A stretch of DNA of 64,000 nucleotides from Leptospira sp. WS92.C1 (GTDB taxonomy: Bacteria; Spirochaetota; Leptospiria; Leptospirales; Leptospiraceae). A model generated the notes under the pieces. That model saw only the letters and a program-made list of their open reading frames with translations. It had not been told where the DNA came from and did no database searches. Positions 26,864 to 36,370 of the stretch are shown in pieces. The DNA lies in the NCBI RefSeq assembly GCF_040833975.1, contig NZ_CP162130.1, positions 496,001 through 560,000 on the forward strand, in the 5' to 3' direction. The position numbers and the translations under genes are program-made. Each line of letters opens with the position of its first letter. Positions within the stretch are counted from its first letter, which is position 1.

Positions 26864-27301
26864 ATGAAAGGATTTTTTAAAGTTTCCGGTCTGATTTTGA
26901 TAGCTGCGGTTTTATTTGCCGGAGGTTGTAGATATTACAAGTCTCCTGAAAAAAGAGCGGAGTATGTTGTAAAAAAGATCACTTCGGAATTGGATCTGAA
27001 TGATTCACAAAAAACGGAGCTCAATCGTATCAAGGACGAGGTTCTGTCTAAGAGAAAGGAACTCAAACTAGAAGGACCGAGAATTCCCGCGGAAGTACTT
27101 GCGCAATTTCGTCAACCAACTTTGGATGAGAAAAAAATAAACAAACCGTTTGAATTAGAAATGAATAAAATGACGGAGATGAGAAGTTTTATGACAAAAA
27201 AAGCGATCGAGTTTCATGCGATTCTCACTCCCGAACAAAGAAATAAACTAGTGGATTTGATTACCGAGTTTCAACAGAAACATCGTCATCATGATGACTG
27301 A
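26864..27301 (+). CDS. Spy/CpxP-like periplasmic lipoprotein (metal-sensor type)
   Basis: From ATG 26864, with GGGAGG just upstream, the gene gives 145 residues. An earlier GTG at 26831 lacks support. The signal ends in the lipobox LFAGGC. The mature part is helical with a LTxxQ-like repeat: ELDLNDSQKTELNRIKDEV and FHAILTPEQRNKLVDLITEF. It ends in QKHRHHDD, a His-rich tail that could bind metal. This is the CpxP/Spy/CnrX pattern. The 3' end overlaps the ECF sigma start by 11 bp, which resembles the CnrX-CnrH linkage. Confidence 0.8.
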   Translation: MKGFFKVSGLILIAAVLFAGGCRYYKSPEKRAEYVVKKITSELDLNDSQKTELNRIKDEVLSKRKELKLEGPRIPAEVLAQFRQPTLDEKKINKPFELEMNKMTEMRSFMTKKAIEFHAILTPEQRNKLVDLITEFQQKHRHHDD

Positions 27302-27845
27302 ATCCGAGTTTACAGAAATTGTCGGTTCCACTCGGGACGTTGTCCTCTCTGCGATTGAAAAGAACCTCGCAGAGAGGTTTTCTTACGCGATAGACGACGT
27401 AGCCCAGGAAACTTATTTTCGCGCGTATAAGGCTCTCAAAAAAGATCAGTTCCGAAAAGAATCCAAACTGAGCACTTGGCTTTATGCGATTGCAAGAAAC
27501 GAATCGCTTCGTATGAACGATAAACTTCGAAGAGAAGAGGAACGTGCAGAGAAGTTTGCACGTTCTAAAAAAGAAGAAGACTTTATCACGGTAAATTCTA
27601 CCGTGAATGGAAATTTGAGAGATTCCGAAACGAATCACCAGGAAGTGATCGGAATGCTTCGTTCGATTCTGGTCAAGATTCCAGAAAAATACAGAAGGGT
27701 TTTGGAATTCTATCTTGCAGGATATTCCGAAAAACAGATTGCCGAAACGATGGGTGTAAAACCCGGTACGGTAAAGTCCAGGGCCGCCAGAGGAAAAGAG
27801 ATGATGAAACGAGTCGGAAGAATGGAGAAATTTTATGAAGAATAA
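27291..27845 (+). CDS. ECF RNA polymerase sigma factor
   Basis: The 184 residues carry sigma region 2 (DDVAQETYFRAYKALKKDQF and STWLYAIARNESLRM) and region 4 (PEKYRRVLEFYLAGYSEKQI, then MGVKPGTVKSRAARGKEMMK). No extra domain is present. The start overlaps the Spy-like gene, and its end overlaps the next gene by 11 bp, so the three are translationally coupled. Overlap with a periplasmic sensor upstream and a single-helix protein downstream suggests release from an anti-sigma factor upon an envelope or metal signal. Confidence 0.92.
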   Translation: MMTESEFTEIVGSTRDVVLSAIEKNLAERFSYAIDDVAQETYFRAYKALKKDQFRKESKLSTWLYAIARNESLRMNDKLRREEERAEKFARSKKEEDFITVNSTVNGNLRDSETNHQEVIGMLRSILVKIPEKYRRVLEFYLAGYSEKQIAETMGVKPGTVKSRAARGKEMMKRVGRMEKFYEE

Positions 27846-28104
27846 CGATCCTTCTCCTATGAAAGGAGAAATTTTAAAAAGAAAACAAAATCAAGACTGG
27901 ATCAAACAAATTTCTTCGAATGTCGTCCAAAGAGACAAACGGGAAACAAGAAACAAACGATTTGCGGGAGCTTCTCTTGTTTTGTTTTTGGGGCTCAGCG
28001 CGTATGCCGGATTTTGGATTCAGGATTTTGATTTTGACATGAGAGATCATGATTTGCTGAGTATCGGGGTTTTTGAGGAATTGGAAGACGCGCTTTCTAG
28101 ATAA
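27835..28104 (+). CDS. Small single-helix membrane protein, candidate anti-sigma factor
   Basis: The protein has 89 residues, and GGAG lies 8 bases before the ATG. A basic N-terminal ~40 residues (LKRKQNQDWIKQISSNVVQR) would face the cytoplasm. One helix follows (FAGASLVLFLGLSAYAGFWI), then a short acidic tail (DFDFDMRDHDLLSIGVFEEL) outside. Size and topology match CnrY-like anti-sigma factors, which hold an ECF sigma with the N-terminal segment. There is no sequence motif to prove it; the call rests on overlap with the sigma gene and on topology. Confidence 0.6.
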   Translation: MKNNDPSPMKGEILKRKQNQDWIKQISSNVVQRDKRETRNKRFAGASLVLFLGLSAYAGFWIQDFDFDMRDHDLLSIGVFEELEDALSR

Positions 28105-28196
28105 AAGCGGATTTGATGGGGCCGAAACGAATTTACGATCGCTTCTCGGTTATCTATTTTTTGAAAACAAAATTTTTCCCTGATTCTCTCTTTGGG

Positions 28197-28217
28197 GGGA
28201 CTTTAAGTCCCTTTTCA
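28197..28217 (+). terminator. Terminator after the sigma-factor cluster
   Basis: GGGACTT and AAGTCCC are separated by one T, preceded by extra Gs and followed by TTTTCAACCTTTTTTT. The stem is short, but position 90 bp after the last gene of the cluster supports it. Confidence 0.5.
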
Positions 28218-28323
28218 ACCTTTTTTTACGATTGCATATTTTGTCGTAACAACTAACTGCGGATTCTTAAAAAAAATAATTTCAGGGATTGGATTCTGCT
28301 GCGACTTACAGTGCGGTAGGTGA

Positions 28324-28668
28324 AATTATGTTAGAATTTTTGAATGGATTTACAACAGTCATCGACTGAAAACGGATTCCGATCTTTCTTGGGAAACCGC
28401 AGACGGAGAATGGGAAGACGCGATTCTTGTTTGTTCCCAGTGCGCCGCCAAAATTCCGGGGAAAACCTTTTTTAAGCAAAGTAGAATTAAGAATGAACTG
28501 AAATCTTTGATTCATTCCGAAACGATTTCCGGACTGCGGGTCGTGGAAGTTTTTTGTATGGACGTTTGTGAGAAGAATCGGATCGCAATTGCAAACAGAC
28601 AAAATTCTAAGATCGGAAACAAAATTACTTTGGTTACCTCCGGATCGTTTCCGCACAACAAATATTGA
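28324..28668 (+). pseudogene. Thioredoxin-like [2Fe-2S] ferredoxin-type remnant without start codon
   Basis: The open frame from 28324 to TGA 28668 has no ATG, GTG or TTG start in its first two thirds. From about 28375 it encodes a coherent protein: WETADGEWEDAILVCSQCAA, and near the end LRVVEVFCMDVCEKNRIAIA. The spacing CxxC...CxxxC with the CxxxC-[KE]xxxAIA ending fits small thioredoxin-like ferredoxins. A nearby ATG at 28328 is in another frame, so a frameshift within ~28330-28375 may have broken the gene. It could alternatively start at an unusual codon. Confidence 0.45.
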
Positions 28669-28715
28669 ATGTGTTGGGAATTAGAAATCCAAAATAAAAT
28701 TTCAGATTTATCGAT

Positions 28716-29594
28716 TCAACGTATTTTTACATTTTCCTTTATCCCTTCACCGGGATAAAGAATCACTTCGTCGCCCTCTATGAGTCCATCCGTTATCAGG
28801 GCGTTTTCACCACTTTTTGCTTCAAGTTTTATTTTTATTTTCTTCGCTTTATTTTTAAGGACCTTAAAAACGAACCAATTTTCACCTTCACGGAATAAGG
28901 CGGAAGTAGGGGCTATTATCTGATTCTTTTTTTCATCGCTTATGATCTTGCATCGTACTTGAAATCCTTCTCCCATCGTTGACGGAGGAGTAAAGTCCAC
29001 AATGACTCTGACTCTTTGTTCTTCTACACCCAAAGAAGAAATTTTCGTATAAGCGGCCGGCTCTACCAATTTCAAATATCCTGCGAGTCTTTCCCCTCCC
29101 CATCCGTCGATTTGGACCGGATTTCCAGGACGAAGATGAACCGCTTCCTGAGTTAGAATTTCGACTGCAATTTCCAATTGATTCGTATTTCCTACTTCTA
29201 AGAGTGGGGAACCCATTTCAATCGGTCCTTCGCTTTCCCTGATTACTTTGAGCACTTTGCCTTCGATCGGCGAATAGACGGGTTTGTCAAAATCCCATTT
29301 TATAATCGCAAGAACCTCTCCTTTTTTGACCGATTCTCCCGCATGTTTATGAAGTCTTTTTAATATTCCGCTGACCGGAGAAAAAATGGTGAATTTTTCA
29401 CGAACTCTTGTAATACCTTCTTCTTCTACGATTTGTTGGTAGGTTCCCTTGGTTACTCTTGCAGTTTCCGAAGTAACCGGTTTCGGTTTTAATAAAAACC
29501 AAAGGAACAAAACGAAAATTCCGATTCCGAATCCAATTCTGACTTTTTTATCCGAAGTGATCGCGATTGCTTTCTCTTTCCAGTTCATAGTCAT
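28716..29594 (-). CDS. Periplasmic adaptor (HlyD/MacA family) of an ABC efflux system
   Basis: The 292 residues have an N-terminal helix (VRIGFGIGIFVLFLWFLL). A lipoyl-like half motif follows (FTIFSPVSGILKRLHKHAGE, then VKKGEVLAII) with its second half (YSPIEGKVLKVIRESEGPIE), and then a beta-barrel (VEILTQEAVHLRPGNPVQID). The coiled-coil hairpin found in longer adaptors is nearly absent, so this is a short member. The start overlaps the stop of the permease gene by 4 bp. The gene order is ATPase, permease, adaptor on the minus strand. Confidence 0.85.
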   Translation of the reverse strand: MTMNWKEKAIAITSDKKVRIGFGIGIFVLFLWFLLKPKPVTSETARVTKGTYQQIVEEEGITRVREKFTIFSPVSGILKRLHKHAGESVKKGEVLAIIKWDFDKPVYSPIEGKVLKVIRESEGPIEMGSPLLEVGNTNQLEIAVEILTQEAVHLRPGNPVQIDGWGGERLAGYLKLVEPAAYTKISSLGVEEQRVRVIVDFTPPSTMGEGFQVRCKIISDEKKNQIIAPTSALFREGENWFVFKVLKNKAKKIKIKLEAKSGENALITDGLIEGDEVILYPGEGIKENVKIR

Positions 29595-31930
29595 TCCCTT
29601 ATTTTTAGGATCGAGAGAAGATCCATTTTTTTGATTTTAGAATACAATATAAAATAGCTCAAGACTGAAGTTACTGACGTAGTCATGATTGCAATGACAT
29701 ACGTTTTGTAGGAAATTATCAATGGTATTTTGAAACCTTCGGTTTCGACCGTGTTCATTAGAAGGTAGGCAAATAGGTATCCCAATAAACATCCTACCGG
29801 AAGGGAGGTTATGATTTCGAATCCTAATTCTCCCGCTAAAATTCTGAAAACTTCCTCTTTGGTAAATCCGAGAATTCTTAGACTTCCAAGTTCGAAAACT
29901 CTTTCAGACAATGTGATCATTGCAGTGTTATAAACGACTCCGACAGCGATTATCGAAGCAAAAAGAAATAAAATCACCGTAGTGGCCAATACGCTTCTCG
30001 ACATTGTGTCTTTAAAAATTTTTAGACTTCCTTCGCGAGTGGTTACACCCGATATCTTCGGAACGTCTTTAAGCCTCGACAATAAGCCGATTTGTTCTTT
30101 TGAATCCGTTCTAAGGGCGATTAGATTGACGCTATCTCCTTCACCTAACAGTTGATTTACGGAAGTCAGATCCATATATGCGCCTTGGCCTAATAATTCG
30201 TCGACTAACCCGTCTACGCGGACAATTATTTTTTTACGGCTTCCTTCCAAGATCTCCATATGAATTTGGGATCCAGTTGTGATTCCTAATTTTTGTGCTA
30301 CATTTGAATTGATGAATATTCCCGAACTAGGTGGCGTAAGGATATTTCTGTCTTTTCCTATCAGTCTTCTCAGTTTCGCGTTATTTGGAATCCCCTGCAA
30401 TGCCATTTCTTTTACGAGATGTGCAACTCGGATTCGGATCGGAATCATTCTATATCCTTCCGCAATCAGAACGGAATGATCGTTTTTGAGATTGTCCAAC
30501 GCGACTTTGGAAACAGGGCTTAAAAATGAAACCGTAATCGATTCCCTTTGTACGAGATCGTATTGGATTTCGATCATTGCATCGACCGCGTCTCTTGAAA
30601 ACATTCCTAAAACCATAATCATCACCGAAGTGGAAATTCCTAAAATGGCAATTAAGGTTCGTACCGGTCTTCTTGTTAAATTTCTAAGAATCATTCTATT
30701 CTGCGTAGATAAAACGGTTAGATACGATTCAAGCCAATTCTTTCTAAATCGGATCGGAACCGGCGGCCGCATCGCTTGTGCCGGATCCAATCTAAGTATT
30801 TTAAAAACCGAGTACAGGGTCCCTGCGGTTCCGGAAAGAATTCCGATCAAAATTCCTAATATTCCCAAAAGAGGATCAAATTGAAAGTCGAGACTCGGAA
30901 AACGATAGTAATCTGCGTAAAGATTCGTCATCGCTTTCCCCAGCCAAATTCCCAGCAGGACTCCTAATACGGATCCAATGCCGCTGATTACGGATATTAT
31001 TTTGAGATAATGGAGAGCTATCTGTGTATTATAATATCCTAATGCTTTTAATGTTGCAATCTGTTCTCTTTCTTTGGAAATGATTCTCGTGGAAAGAATA
31101 TGCAATAAAAAGGCGGCAACCCCCAAAAATATGAGAGGCAGGGAATAAGCCATGGTTCTAAGCTGTTTGAATTCATCTCTGAGAAAGGAATGAGATGGAA
31201 GTTTATCGCGGTCATAGGCGCCAAAACCTCCGTACGGTTCCAATACAGAATCGATTCTTTTTAAGACCGGTTCGTGAAGAGCATCCGGGGCAAAGGTGAA
31301 AACGGCGTCGTTAAACGCTCCAACCATTCCGAACGCGTTCTCCATCCCTTTTCGATCCATCCATAAAATTCCGAAATGTTTGTCGTCGGGCAGGGGATTG
31401 GAGCCGCGAAAAATATAGACATATTCCGGAGAGAGTGCAATTCCAGTAATCGTAAGAACTTTTTTTTCACCTTCGAGTATTCCGACAATTTGATTTCCCG
31501 GAACGAGCTGATTGGAAAGCGCGAATGCTTCGCTTAACAAAACTTCGGTGTCTCCTTTGGGAAATCTGCCCGACCGAAGATGGGGCAGGTTGATTCCGTC
31601 CGTCAAAGATACGAATTTCCCCGAAGTGGGAAGCGATTCGTTCGGAATATCCAATACGGCTTCAAATACGATTCTTGAACGGAGAATTCCAATTCCCGGC
31701 ACATCCGATAAAAGTTTCAGTGTCGATTCCGGAGCTCTTTTTAATGAAACAAACCCCTGAGCAAAAAAGGAAGACGTATAAAATTTCTCCCGGGCTATAA
31801 ACAAAGAATCATATGCGCTTCGGGATGCGGTGAAAATTCCCACACCTGCCGCGACAACTAAGGCGATGGTAATTCCCTGAGTTCTGAGAGATCTTATCTC
31901 TCGAATTACCTTTCGGTCTAAAATTCTCAC
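29591..31930 (-). CDS. ABC transporter permease, FtsX/MacB-like, two FtsX domains
   Basis: The 779 residues show two copies of the four-helix FtsX permease unit. The first has helices near 17-35, ~265-285, ~310-335 and ~360-380; the second ends with three helices after residue 650 ([38 protein letters not shown]). Large extracytoplasmic domains lie between. It belongs with the ATPase upstream (overlap 4 bp) and the adaptor downstream. Such systems move lipoproteins, lipids, peptides or drugs; the cargo is unknown. Confidence 0.85.
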   Translation of the reverse strand: MRILDRKVIREIRSLRTQGITIALVVAAGVGIFTASRSAYDSLFIAREKFYTSSFFAQGFVSLKRAPESTLKLLSDVPGIGILRSRIVFEAVLDIPNESLPTSGKFVSLTDGINLPHLRSGRFPKGDTEVLLSEAFALSNQLVPGNQIVGILEGEKKVLTITGIALSPEYVYIFRGSNPLPDDKHFGILWMDRKGMENAFGMVGAFNDAVFTFAPDALHEPVLKRIDSVLEPYGGFGAYDRDKLPSHSFLRDEFKQLRTMAYSLPLIFLGVAAFLLHILSTRIISKEREQIATLKALGYYNTQIALHYLKIISVISGIGSVLGVLLGIWLGKAMTNLYADYYRFPSLDFQFDPLLGILGILIGILSGTAGTLYSVFKILRLDPAQAMRPPVPIRFRKNWLESYLTVLSTQNRMILRNLTRRPVRTLIAILGISTSVMIMVLGMFSRDAVDAMIEIQYDLVQRESITVSFLSPVSKVALDNLKNDHSVLIAEGYRMIPIRIRVAHLVKEMALQGIPNNAKLRRLIGKDRNILTPPSSGIFINSNVAQKLGITTGSQIHMEILEGSRKKIIVRVDGLVDELLGQGAYMDLTSVNQLLGEGDSVNLIALRTDSKEQIGLLSRLKDVPKISGVTTREGSLKIFKDTMSRSVLATTVILFLFASIIAVGVVYNTAMITLSERVFELGSLRILGFTKEEVFRILAGELGFEIITSLPVGCLLGYLFAYLLMNTVETEGFKIPLIISYKTYVIAIMTTSVTSVLSYFILYSKIKKMDLLSILKIRE

Positions 31931-32655
31931 CAGTTCAATTCTCCGGCGGTTTTTTTTCGGACGTTTTTGCGATTGGAAAGAATGGTTCCGTCCCTCATTT
32001 CTACAACCCGGTCAGCCATTTGAGCAATGGTTGCGTTGTGTGTAATCACGACGGTTGTTGTTCCTAACTCTCGATTTACTTTTGAAATGGCATCTAAAAC
32101 AATTCTTCCCGTTTTAAAATCGAGGGCCCCGGTCGGTTCGTCGCAAAGAAGCACATCCGGTCTTTTGGCGATCGCTCTTGCAATTGCGACTCTTTGTTGT
32201 TCTCCTCCGGAAAGTTGAGCTGGGAAATGTTCTTTTCTGTCGAGCATGCCGACTAGATCGAGAGCCATTTCCGCTTTCATGGAGTTAGAGCTCAGTTCGA
32301 CAACCAAGGAAACGTTTTCGATCGCAGTGAGACTCGGAATTAGATTATAAAATTGAAATACAAAGCCTACATGATTTCTTCTGAAAAGAGTTAGATGTTC
32401 CTCCTCCCCTGAAAATAGGTTTTGATTTTGAAATTGAACTTCGCCCGAGCTTGGGGTATCTAAGCCGCCTAAAATATTCAGAAGCGTGGATTTTCCTGAA
32501 CCTGAAGGTCCTAGTAATACTACGAATTCCCCCGACATCAGTTCGAGATCGACAGAAGCCAATGCTGGAACTTGTATTTCCCCCATCTTGTAGATTTTGC
32601 TGATTCCCTTTGCTTTAAAAACTGTCTGCGTTTTTTGCTTTTGTTTTGAGGCCAT
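31927..32655 (-). CDS. ABC transporter ATPase, LolD/MacB type
   Basis: The 242 residues have Walker [10 protein letters not shown] (~52), Q-loop [17 protein letters not shown], signature [15 protein letters not shown] (~150), Walker [13 protein letters not shown] and H-loop ITHN. The LDxxTG ending after Walker B is typical of the LolD/MacB/FtsE group. It is the first gene of the operon with the FtsX permease and HlyD adaptor, with a 285-bp divergent gap to ssb carrying the promoter. Confidence 0.92.
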   Translation of the reverse strand: MASKQKQKTQTVFKAKGISKIYKMGEIQVPALASVDLELMSGEFVVLLGPSGSGKSTLLNILGGLDTPSSGEVQFQNQNLFSGEEEHLTLFRRNHVGFVFQFYNLIPSLTAIENVSLVVELSSNSMKAEMALDLVGMLDRKEHFPAQLSGGEQQRVAIARAIAKRPDVLLCDEPTGALDFKTGRIVLDAISKVNRELGTTTVVITHNATIAQMADRVVEMRDGTILSNRKNVRKKTAGELNW

Positions 32656-32940
32656 TGAAGAGCCATTTTGTATTTTTTTCTAAAGTCGGAAAAGAAAAAT
32701 AATCATAATCGAAATTGATTTGCATCCTGTAAAATTACCTTTAGCGGTCGGGTGTCTTCAATTTTGAGAATGAATTTTAATTTAAAGTTTCTCGTATAAC
32801 TCAAATCCTACCGAAACTTTTTTTACAAAAAAAGGGATTACTTGAAAAAAGTTTCAAATTTTCGATCTCTTTCCGCTTCACGAAGAACCGCTTCCTGTGA
32901 GGGGGAATGGAAATTCCTTCGATCAAACAGGAGTATCACG

Positions 32941-33294
32941 ATGAAAAATCTATCTCATATCATTCTGGACGGAAATCTTACCTCCGATCCGGAACTCAAA
33001 ACCTTGAATAACGGAAAGAGCGTAGCGACATTTACCTTGGCAGTAAATCACGACTATCGATCGACCGCGGAAAATCCGGGAGAGGTTTCATTTATCGACG
33101 TAGAGGCCTGGGACAAACAAGCAGGGAATTGTCACGAGTATCTCAAAAAAGGAAAGAAAGCGACGGTGATTGGGGAGCTTCGTCAGGATCGTTGGAAGGC
33201 TCAGGATGGAAGCAATCGAAGCAAGGTAAAGGTCGTGGTTCATACGGTTCGATTTGACGGATTGCCCGGACGTAAGGAAAGGGAGGCGGCGTAA
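32941..33294 (+). CDS. ssb: Single-stranded DNA-binding protein
   Basis: From ATG 32941, with AGGAG at 32928-32932, the protein has 117 residues. An in-frame TTG at 32842 lacks support. The OB-fold pattern is clear: MKNLSHIILDGNLTSDPELK, SVATFTLAVNHDYR, FIDVEAWDKQAGNCHEYLKK and GELRQDRWKAQDGSNRSKVK. It lacks the Gly/Pro-rich tail and acidic C-terminal tip (DDDIPF) that recruits partners in canonical SSB. This is common for secondary or accessory SSBs, so it may not be the main replicative SSB. A terminator follows. Confidence 0.88.
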   Translation: MKNLSHIILDGNLTSDPELKTLNNGKSVATFTLAVNHDYRSTAENPGEVSFIDVEAWDKQAGNCHEYLKKGKKATVIGELRQDRWKAQDGSNRSKVKVVVHTVRFDGLPGRKEREAA

Positions 33295-33303
33295 CATTTC
33301 TTT

Positions 33304-33333
33304 GGGGAGGATCGAAAGATTCTCTCCTTTTTT
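33304..33333 (+). terminator. Rho-independent terminator of ssb
   Basis: GGGGAGGATC and GATTCTCTCC form a 10-bp stem with two G-U pairs, closed by a GAAA tetraloop and followed by six or more T. A second inverted repeat, CGCCCAGAAG / CTTCTGGGCG, spans 33341-33375 without a T-run. Confidence 0.85.
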
Positions 33334-33375
33334 ATCGGCACGCCCAGAAGTCGCAAGGCAGACGTCTTCTGGGCG

Positions 33376-33921
33376 TTGAACGAAAGCGTATGATTTGTTG
33401 GAGGTCCTACAGTTTCAGTTTTTATAGAGCAAAGTTTTGATTTCGGAATTTTCCCGCAGGATTTTGTGATGCAGAAGGTCCGACCGATGAGTTTGTTACA
33501 GATTGCATGTGTTGATTTTGAAGTCGGAAGTCCCCGCTGGTCCGGTGGAAGCGGATGATTGTTGGAATGTTGGAGATCCTACATTTAGAGTGGATTTGGA
33601 AGACACCCAGGTTGTGTTGAAGAAAGTTTGGTGTGCCGGATGGGATGTTTTTGGTGATCATGATTGAATTATAATTTGATTTTTAGTTTTTGAAGAATGG
33701 TTTGTGAGGAAAGATATTTTGGTTGTTGAAATGCAGAATGAATTGCATTGAAACAGGAATGAAATGCTTTTTAGCTTTTTATATTCAACTTTCTTAAAAT
33801 AAATTGACTTTTGTTTTTAGTTTCCTTTTGTTTGTGAATATTCCGTCGTTTTTGGATCACAAGTTTCGAATTCGATGGATTTTTATCATTTTTTTTGAAG
33901 GGTTGTCCGTTCTGAGATACT
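33376..33921. other. Gene-free stretch before the repeat-rich region
   Basis: No gene is supported. Two imperfect motifs are present, GGAGGTCCTAC near 33401 and GGAGATCCTAC near 33571, resembling the dispersed leptospiral-type GGAGTTCCTAC element. The last ~250 bp are strongly T-rich on the plus strand. Confidence 0.5.
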
Positions 33922-34791
33922 TTGCGGATAAAAAATCACAAAAGGATTCTTTATAGAATCTGGAATCTCATTCTATTTTTAAAAACTTTGGGATCGCGTA
34001 GTTTACTTTTGAAACTGTTTCTCTTTTCAATTCTTTTGTTTTTTGCCTCGATGGGGAGTTCCTACAATTCGTTGTATGCTTCCGACGTCGTGGTGGAGGC
34101 CGATTTTGAATTGGCGGAGAGCGTTGAAATTCAAAATTCTTTTTTAGAACCTTCTTCTGTTTTTGCTTCTGCGGAAGCTGTGGCGGTGGCGATTGACCGG
34201 GCTTCCGCTTCCGGATCTATGTCGGAAGATCTTGATCTTTCCGTTTCGGTCTGGGATCGGATCGTTTCTCGGCTGGATTCCTTTTTTTCTTTTTTGCGGA
34301 GTTCCGACCATCTCTCGAAAGGTTTGATGGAGTTCCCACAGATTTCCGGTTCAGCTTTGGTTGCTCGAGACGACCGGTCCTTTGCGTTGGAGTTGGATCG
34401 TATTTTTTTGGATTCTTTGCAGAATGCTTCGTTTGTGAGCGATTCGATTTTTGCGATCGTTTCGAGCGATTTTGCTGATTCTCTAAAAGAGGTCAGCCTT
34501 TCCAATTCGGCGAATCGTTCTTCTTTGTTTGCGGGGTTTGTCGTTTTGGATCTTTTTTTGCCGGAGCGAACTCGAAAGAAATTGGTTCCGTCGATTTTTA
34601 GGACAAGTCCTTTGCTTTCGGCTTTGTTTTCTTCTTTTTTGGGGAATCGTCTTGGGATCGTTTCCGGTCCGGTGCTGATCTTCACTCATCTTTCGTTTCA
34701 TCATTCTTTTCTCAATCGTAAACTTTTGCGTTACTATGCGATTCGTTCGGATGGTCCACCCTATCTTTCTTTTCAGCAGGTGTGTGTATGA
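33922..34791 (+). CDS. Possible secreted protein of unknown family, doubtful
   Basis: This 289-codon frame has a plausible signal (LLLKLFLFSILLFFASMGSS) and then Ser/Phe/Leu-rich sequence without known motifs. It contains one copy of the GLMEFPQISGSALV unit that recurs in the next array, so its composition follows the repeat-rich DNA. Long frames are also open on the opposite strand, which weakens the case for coding. It may be a decayed or expanded 5' region of the large gene downstream, or non-coding DNA with few stops on the plus strand. Confidence 0.3.
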   Translation: MRIKNHKRILYRIWNLILFLKTLGSRSLLLKLFLFSILLFFASMGSSYNSLYASDVVVEADFELAESVEIQNSFLEPSSVFASAEAVAVAIDRASASGSMSEDLDLSVSVWDRIVSRLDSFFSFLRSSDHLSKGLMEFPQISGSALVARDDRSFALELDRIFLDSLQNASFVSDSIFAIVSSDFADSLKEVSLSNSANRSSLFAGFVVLDLFLPERTRKKLVPSIFRTSPLLSALFSSFLGNRLGIVSGPVLIFTHLSFHHSFLNRKLLRYYAIRSDGPPYLSFQQVCV

Positions 34792-35801
34792 AATTCGTTT
34801 TTTCACTCTTCTCTTTTTTTAGAGCCTTTCTCCGCTTTTTCCTCGGTGTTTTTTTTAGAAACGCTTTTCTTCGCTTCGATCCAGTCGCTTCTGACAAGTT
34901 GTTTGTGCAGAATCCTTTTTTGCGGAATTCCGACCCTTCACAGAGAAGTCCGTATGAGTTCCCACAAATTTCAAATCTGCCTTTGCTGAGAAGTCCGTAT
35001 GAGTTCCCACAAATTTCAAATCTGCCTTTGCTGAGAAGTTTGTATGAGTTCCCACAGATTTCGAATCTGCCTTTGCTGAAACGTTTGTATGAGTTCCCAC
35101 AGATTTCCGATCTGCCTTCGCAGAAAAGTTTGTATGAGTTCCCACAGATTTCGAATCTGCCTTTGCTGAAACGTTTGTATGAGTTCCCACAGATTTCCGA
35201 TCTGCCTTCGCAGAAAAGTTCGTATGAGTTCCCACAGATTTCAAATCTGCCTTTGCAGAGAAGTCCGTATGAGTTCCCACAGATTTCAAATCTGCCTTTG
35301 CTGAGAAGTTTGTATGAGTTCCCACAAATTTCAAATCTGCCTTTGCTGAGAAGTCCGTATGAGTTCCCACAGATTTCGAATCTGCCTCTTCGGGAAAGTT
35401 TGATGGAGTTCCCACAGATTTCCGATCTGCCTCTTCGGGAAAGTTTGATGGAGCTCCCACAAATTTCAAATCTGCCTCTTCGGGAAAGTTTGATGGAGCT
35501 CCCACAAATTTCAAATCTGCCTCTTCGGGAAAGTTTGATGGAGCTCCCACAAATTTCAAATCTGCCTCTTCGGGAAAGTTTGATGGAGTTCCCACAGATT
35601 TCCGGTTTAGCTTTGGTTGATCGGGGTGAATTTTTTGACCACGCTTGGGTTCTTCGGGACAAGTCATTTGTATTTCAGAAAAACATAAATTACAAAACTG
35701 CTGAACGTTTTGTTTCGATTGGAGGGGGAAGCTCGGCCCTGCGCTTTCTCTGCGCGTCGTTTTGGGAACCGTTCTTGTTGAGAGGTTCGCTTTGTTTGTA
35801 A
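34782..35801 (+). CDS. Repeat-encoded frame, 15-residue tandem units, doubtful
   Basis: The frame begins with a basic hydrophobic stretch (FVFSLFSFFRAFLRFFLGVF). It then reads fifteen tandem units of about YEFPQISNLPLLRSL, one per 45-bp repeat. Because 45 is divisible by three, at least three frames stay open over both strands here, so length is no evidence of translation. It overlaps the 3' end of the previous frame and the 5' end of the next. If translated it would be a short-repeat surface-type protein. I favour a non-coding or decayed array. Confidence 0.25.
   Translation: MCMKFVFSLFSFFRAFLRFFLGVFFRNAFLRFDPVASDKLFVQNPFLRNSDPSQRSPYEFPQISNLPLLRSPYEFPQISNLPLLRSLYEFPQISNLPLLKRLYEFPQISDLPSQKSLYEFPQISNLPLLKRLYEFPQISDLPSQKSSYEFPQISNLPLQRSPYEFPQISNLPLLRSLYEFPQISNLPLLRSPYEFPQISNLPLRESLMEFPQISDLPLRESLMELPQISNLPLRESLMELPQISNLPLRESLMELPQISNLPLRESLMEFPQISGLALVDRGEFFDHAWVLRDKSFVFQKNINYKTAERFVSIGGGSSALRFLCASFWEPFLLRGSLCL
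34943..35617. repeat. Tandem array, 15 copies of a 45-bp unit
   Basis: GAGTTCCCAC (or GAGCTCCCAC) recurs at exact 45-bp spacing from 34956 to 35586. The unit is CGTATGAGTTCCCACAGATT, then TCRAATCTGCCTTYGCTGAG. Each unit contains a small inverted repeat, CAGATT with AATCTG. Three subtypes alternate by end sequence (TTGCTGAGAAG, TTCGCAGAAAAG, CTCTTCGGGAAAG), with local blocks of identical copies that show recent duplication. One stray unit lies upstream at 34321. Confidence 0.95.
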
Positions 35802-36075
35802 AATCTTTGAATCGTTCTTTTGCTTTTAGGAGTGTGCTTGTGAAAAAGTTTTCTTTGTTTGTGAAGTCATTCAATCGTTCTTTTGCTTTTAGGAGTGTGC
35901 TTGTGAAAAAGTTTTCTTTGTTTGTAAAGTCATTCAATCGTTCTTTTGCTTTTAGGAGTGTGCTTGTGAAAAAGTTTTCTTTGTTTGTAAAGTCATTCAA
36001 TCGTTCTTTTGCTTTTAGGAGTGTGCTTGTGAAAAAGTTTGTTTTGTTTGTAAAGTCATTCGGTCGTTCTTTTGA
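35762..36075 (+). repeat. 63-bp repeats resembling the start region of the large gene
   Basis: Four near-identical 63-bp units (35821, 35884, 35947 and 36010), with a diverged unit before them, encode RSFAFRSVLVKKFSLFVKSF in frame with the large gene. Each contains TTTTAGGAGTGTGCTTGTGAAAAAG in part, that is, AGGAG followed eight bases on by GTG AAA AAG, a ready-made ribosome site and start. The block SVLVKKFSLFV lines up with TVFVEKMASFV at 36368-36400, the likely true start of the large gene. The units look like copies of its initiation region. Confidence 0.8.
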
Positions 36076-36370
36076 TCTCTCGTGCGTGAGCGATCGAAAG
36101 AAACTCAAATTCCGCTTACGCGGAATCAGTCAAAAAATTGAAATATCAACAAAGTTGAATGTTGTTCAAGTTCAACACAATTTGTTGACTGAAGTGGAGA
36201 GCGCGACCCGCATTCACTCGGCGCGTCGTTTTGGGGAAACTCAGCGTTTTACTCTCTACGGATCGCAAAACAGGATCACTCCGAAGGGCACGCCCAAATC
36301 CTCTCAAAGCGAATCTAACGTTGCAGCCTCGATTTCATCTCCCCGAAACAGATCGTTTGTATTTGGAACG

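Noticed and set aside
28306..28656. 116-codon minus-strand frame
   Set aside because: It is the complement of the ferredoxin-like remnant and shows no protein pattern of its own.
34131..36108. Long open frames on the minus strand (184, 316 and 417 codons)
   Set aside because: They mirror the 45-bp and 63-bp repeats, whose lengths keep all frames open, and they lack ribosome sites and signals.
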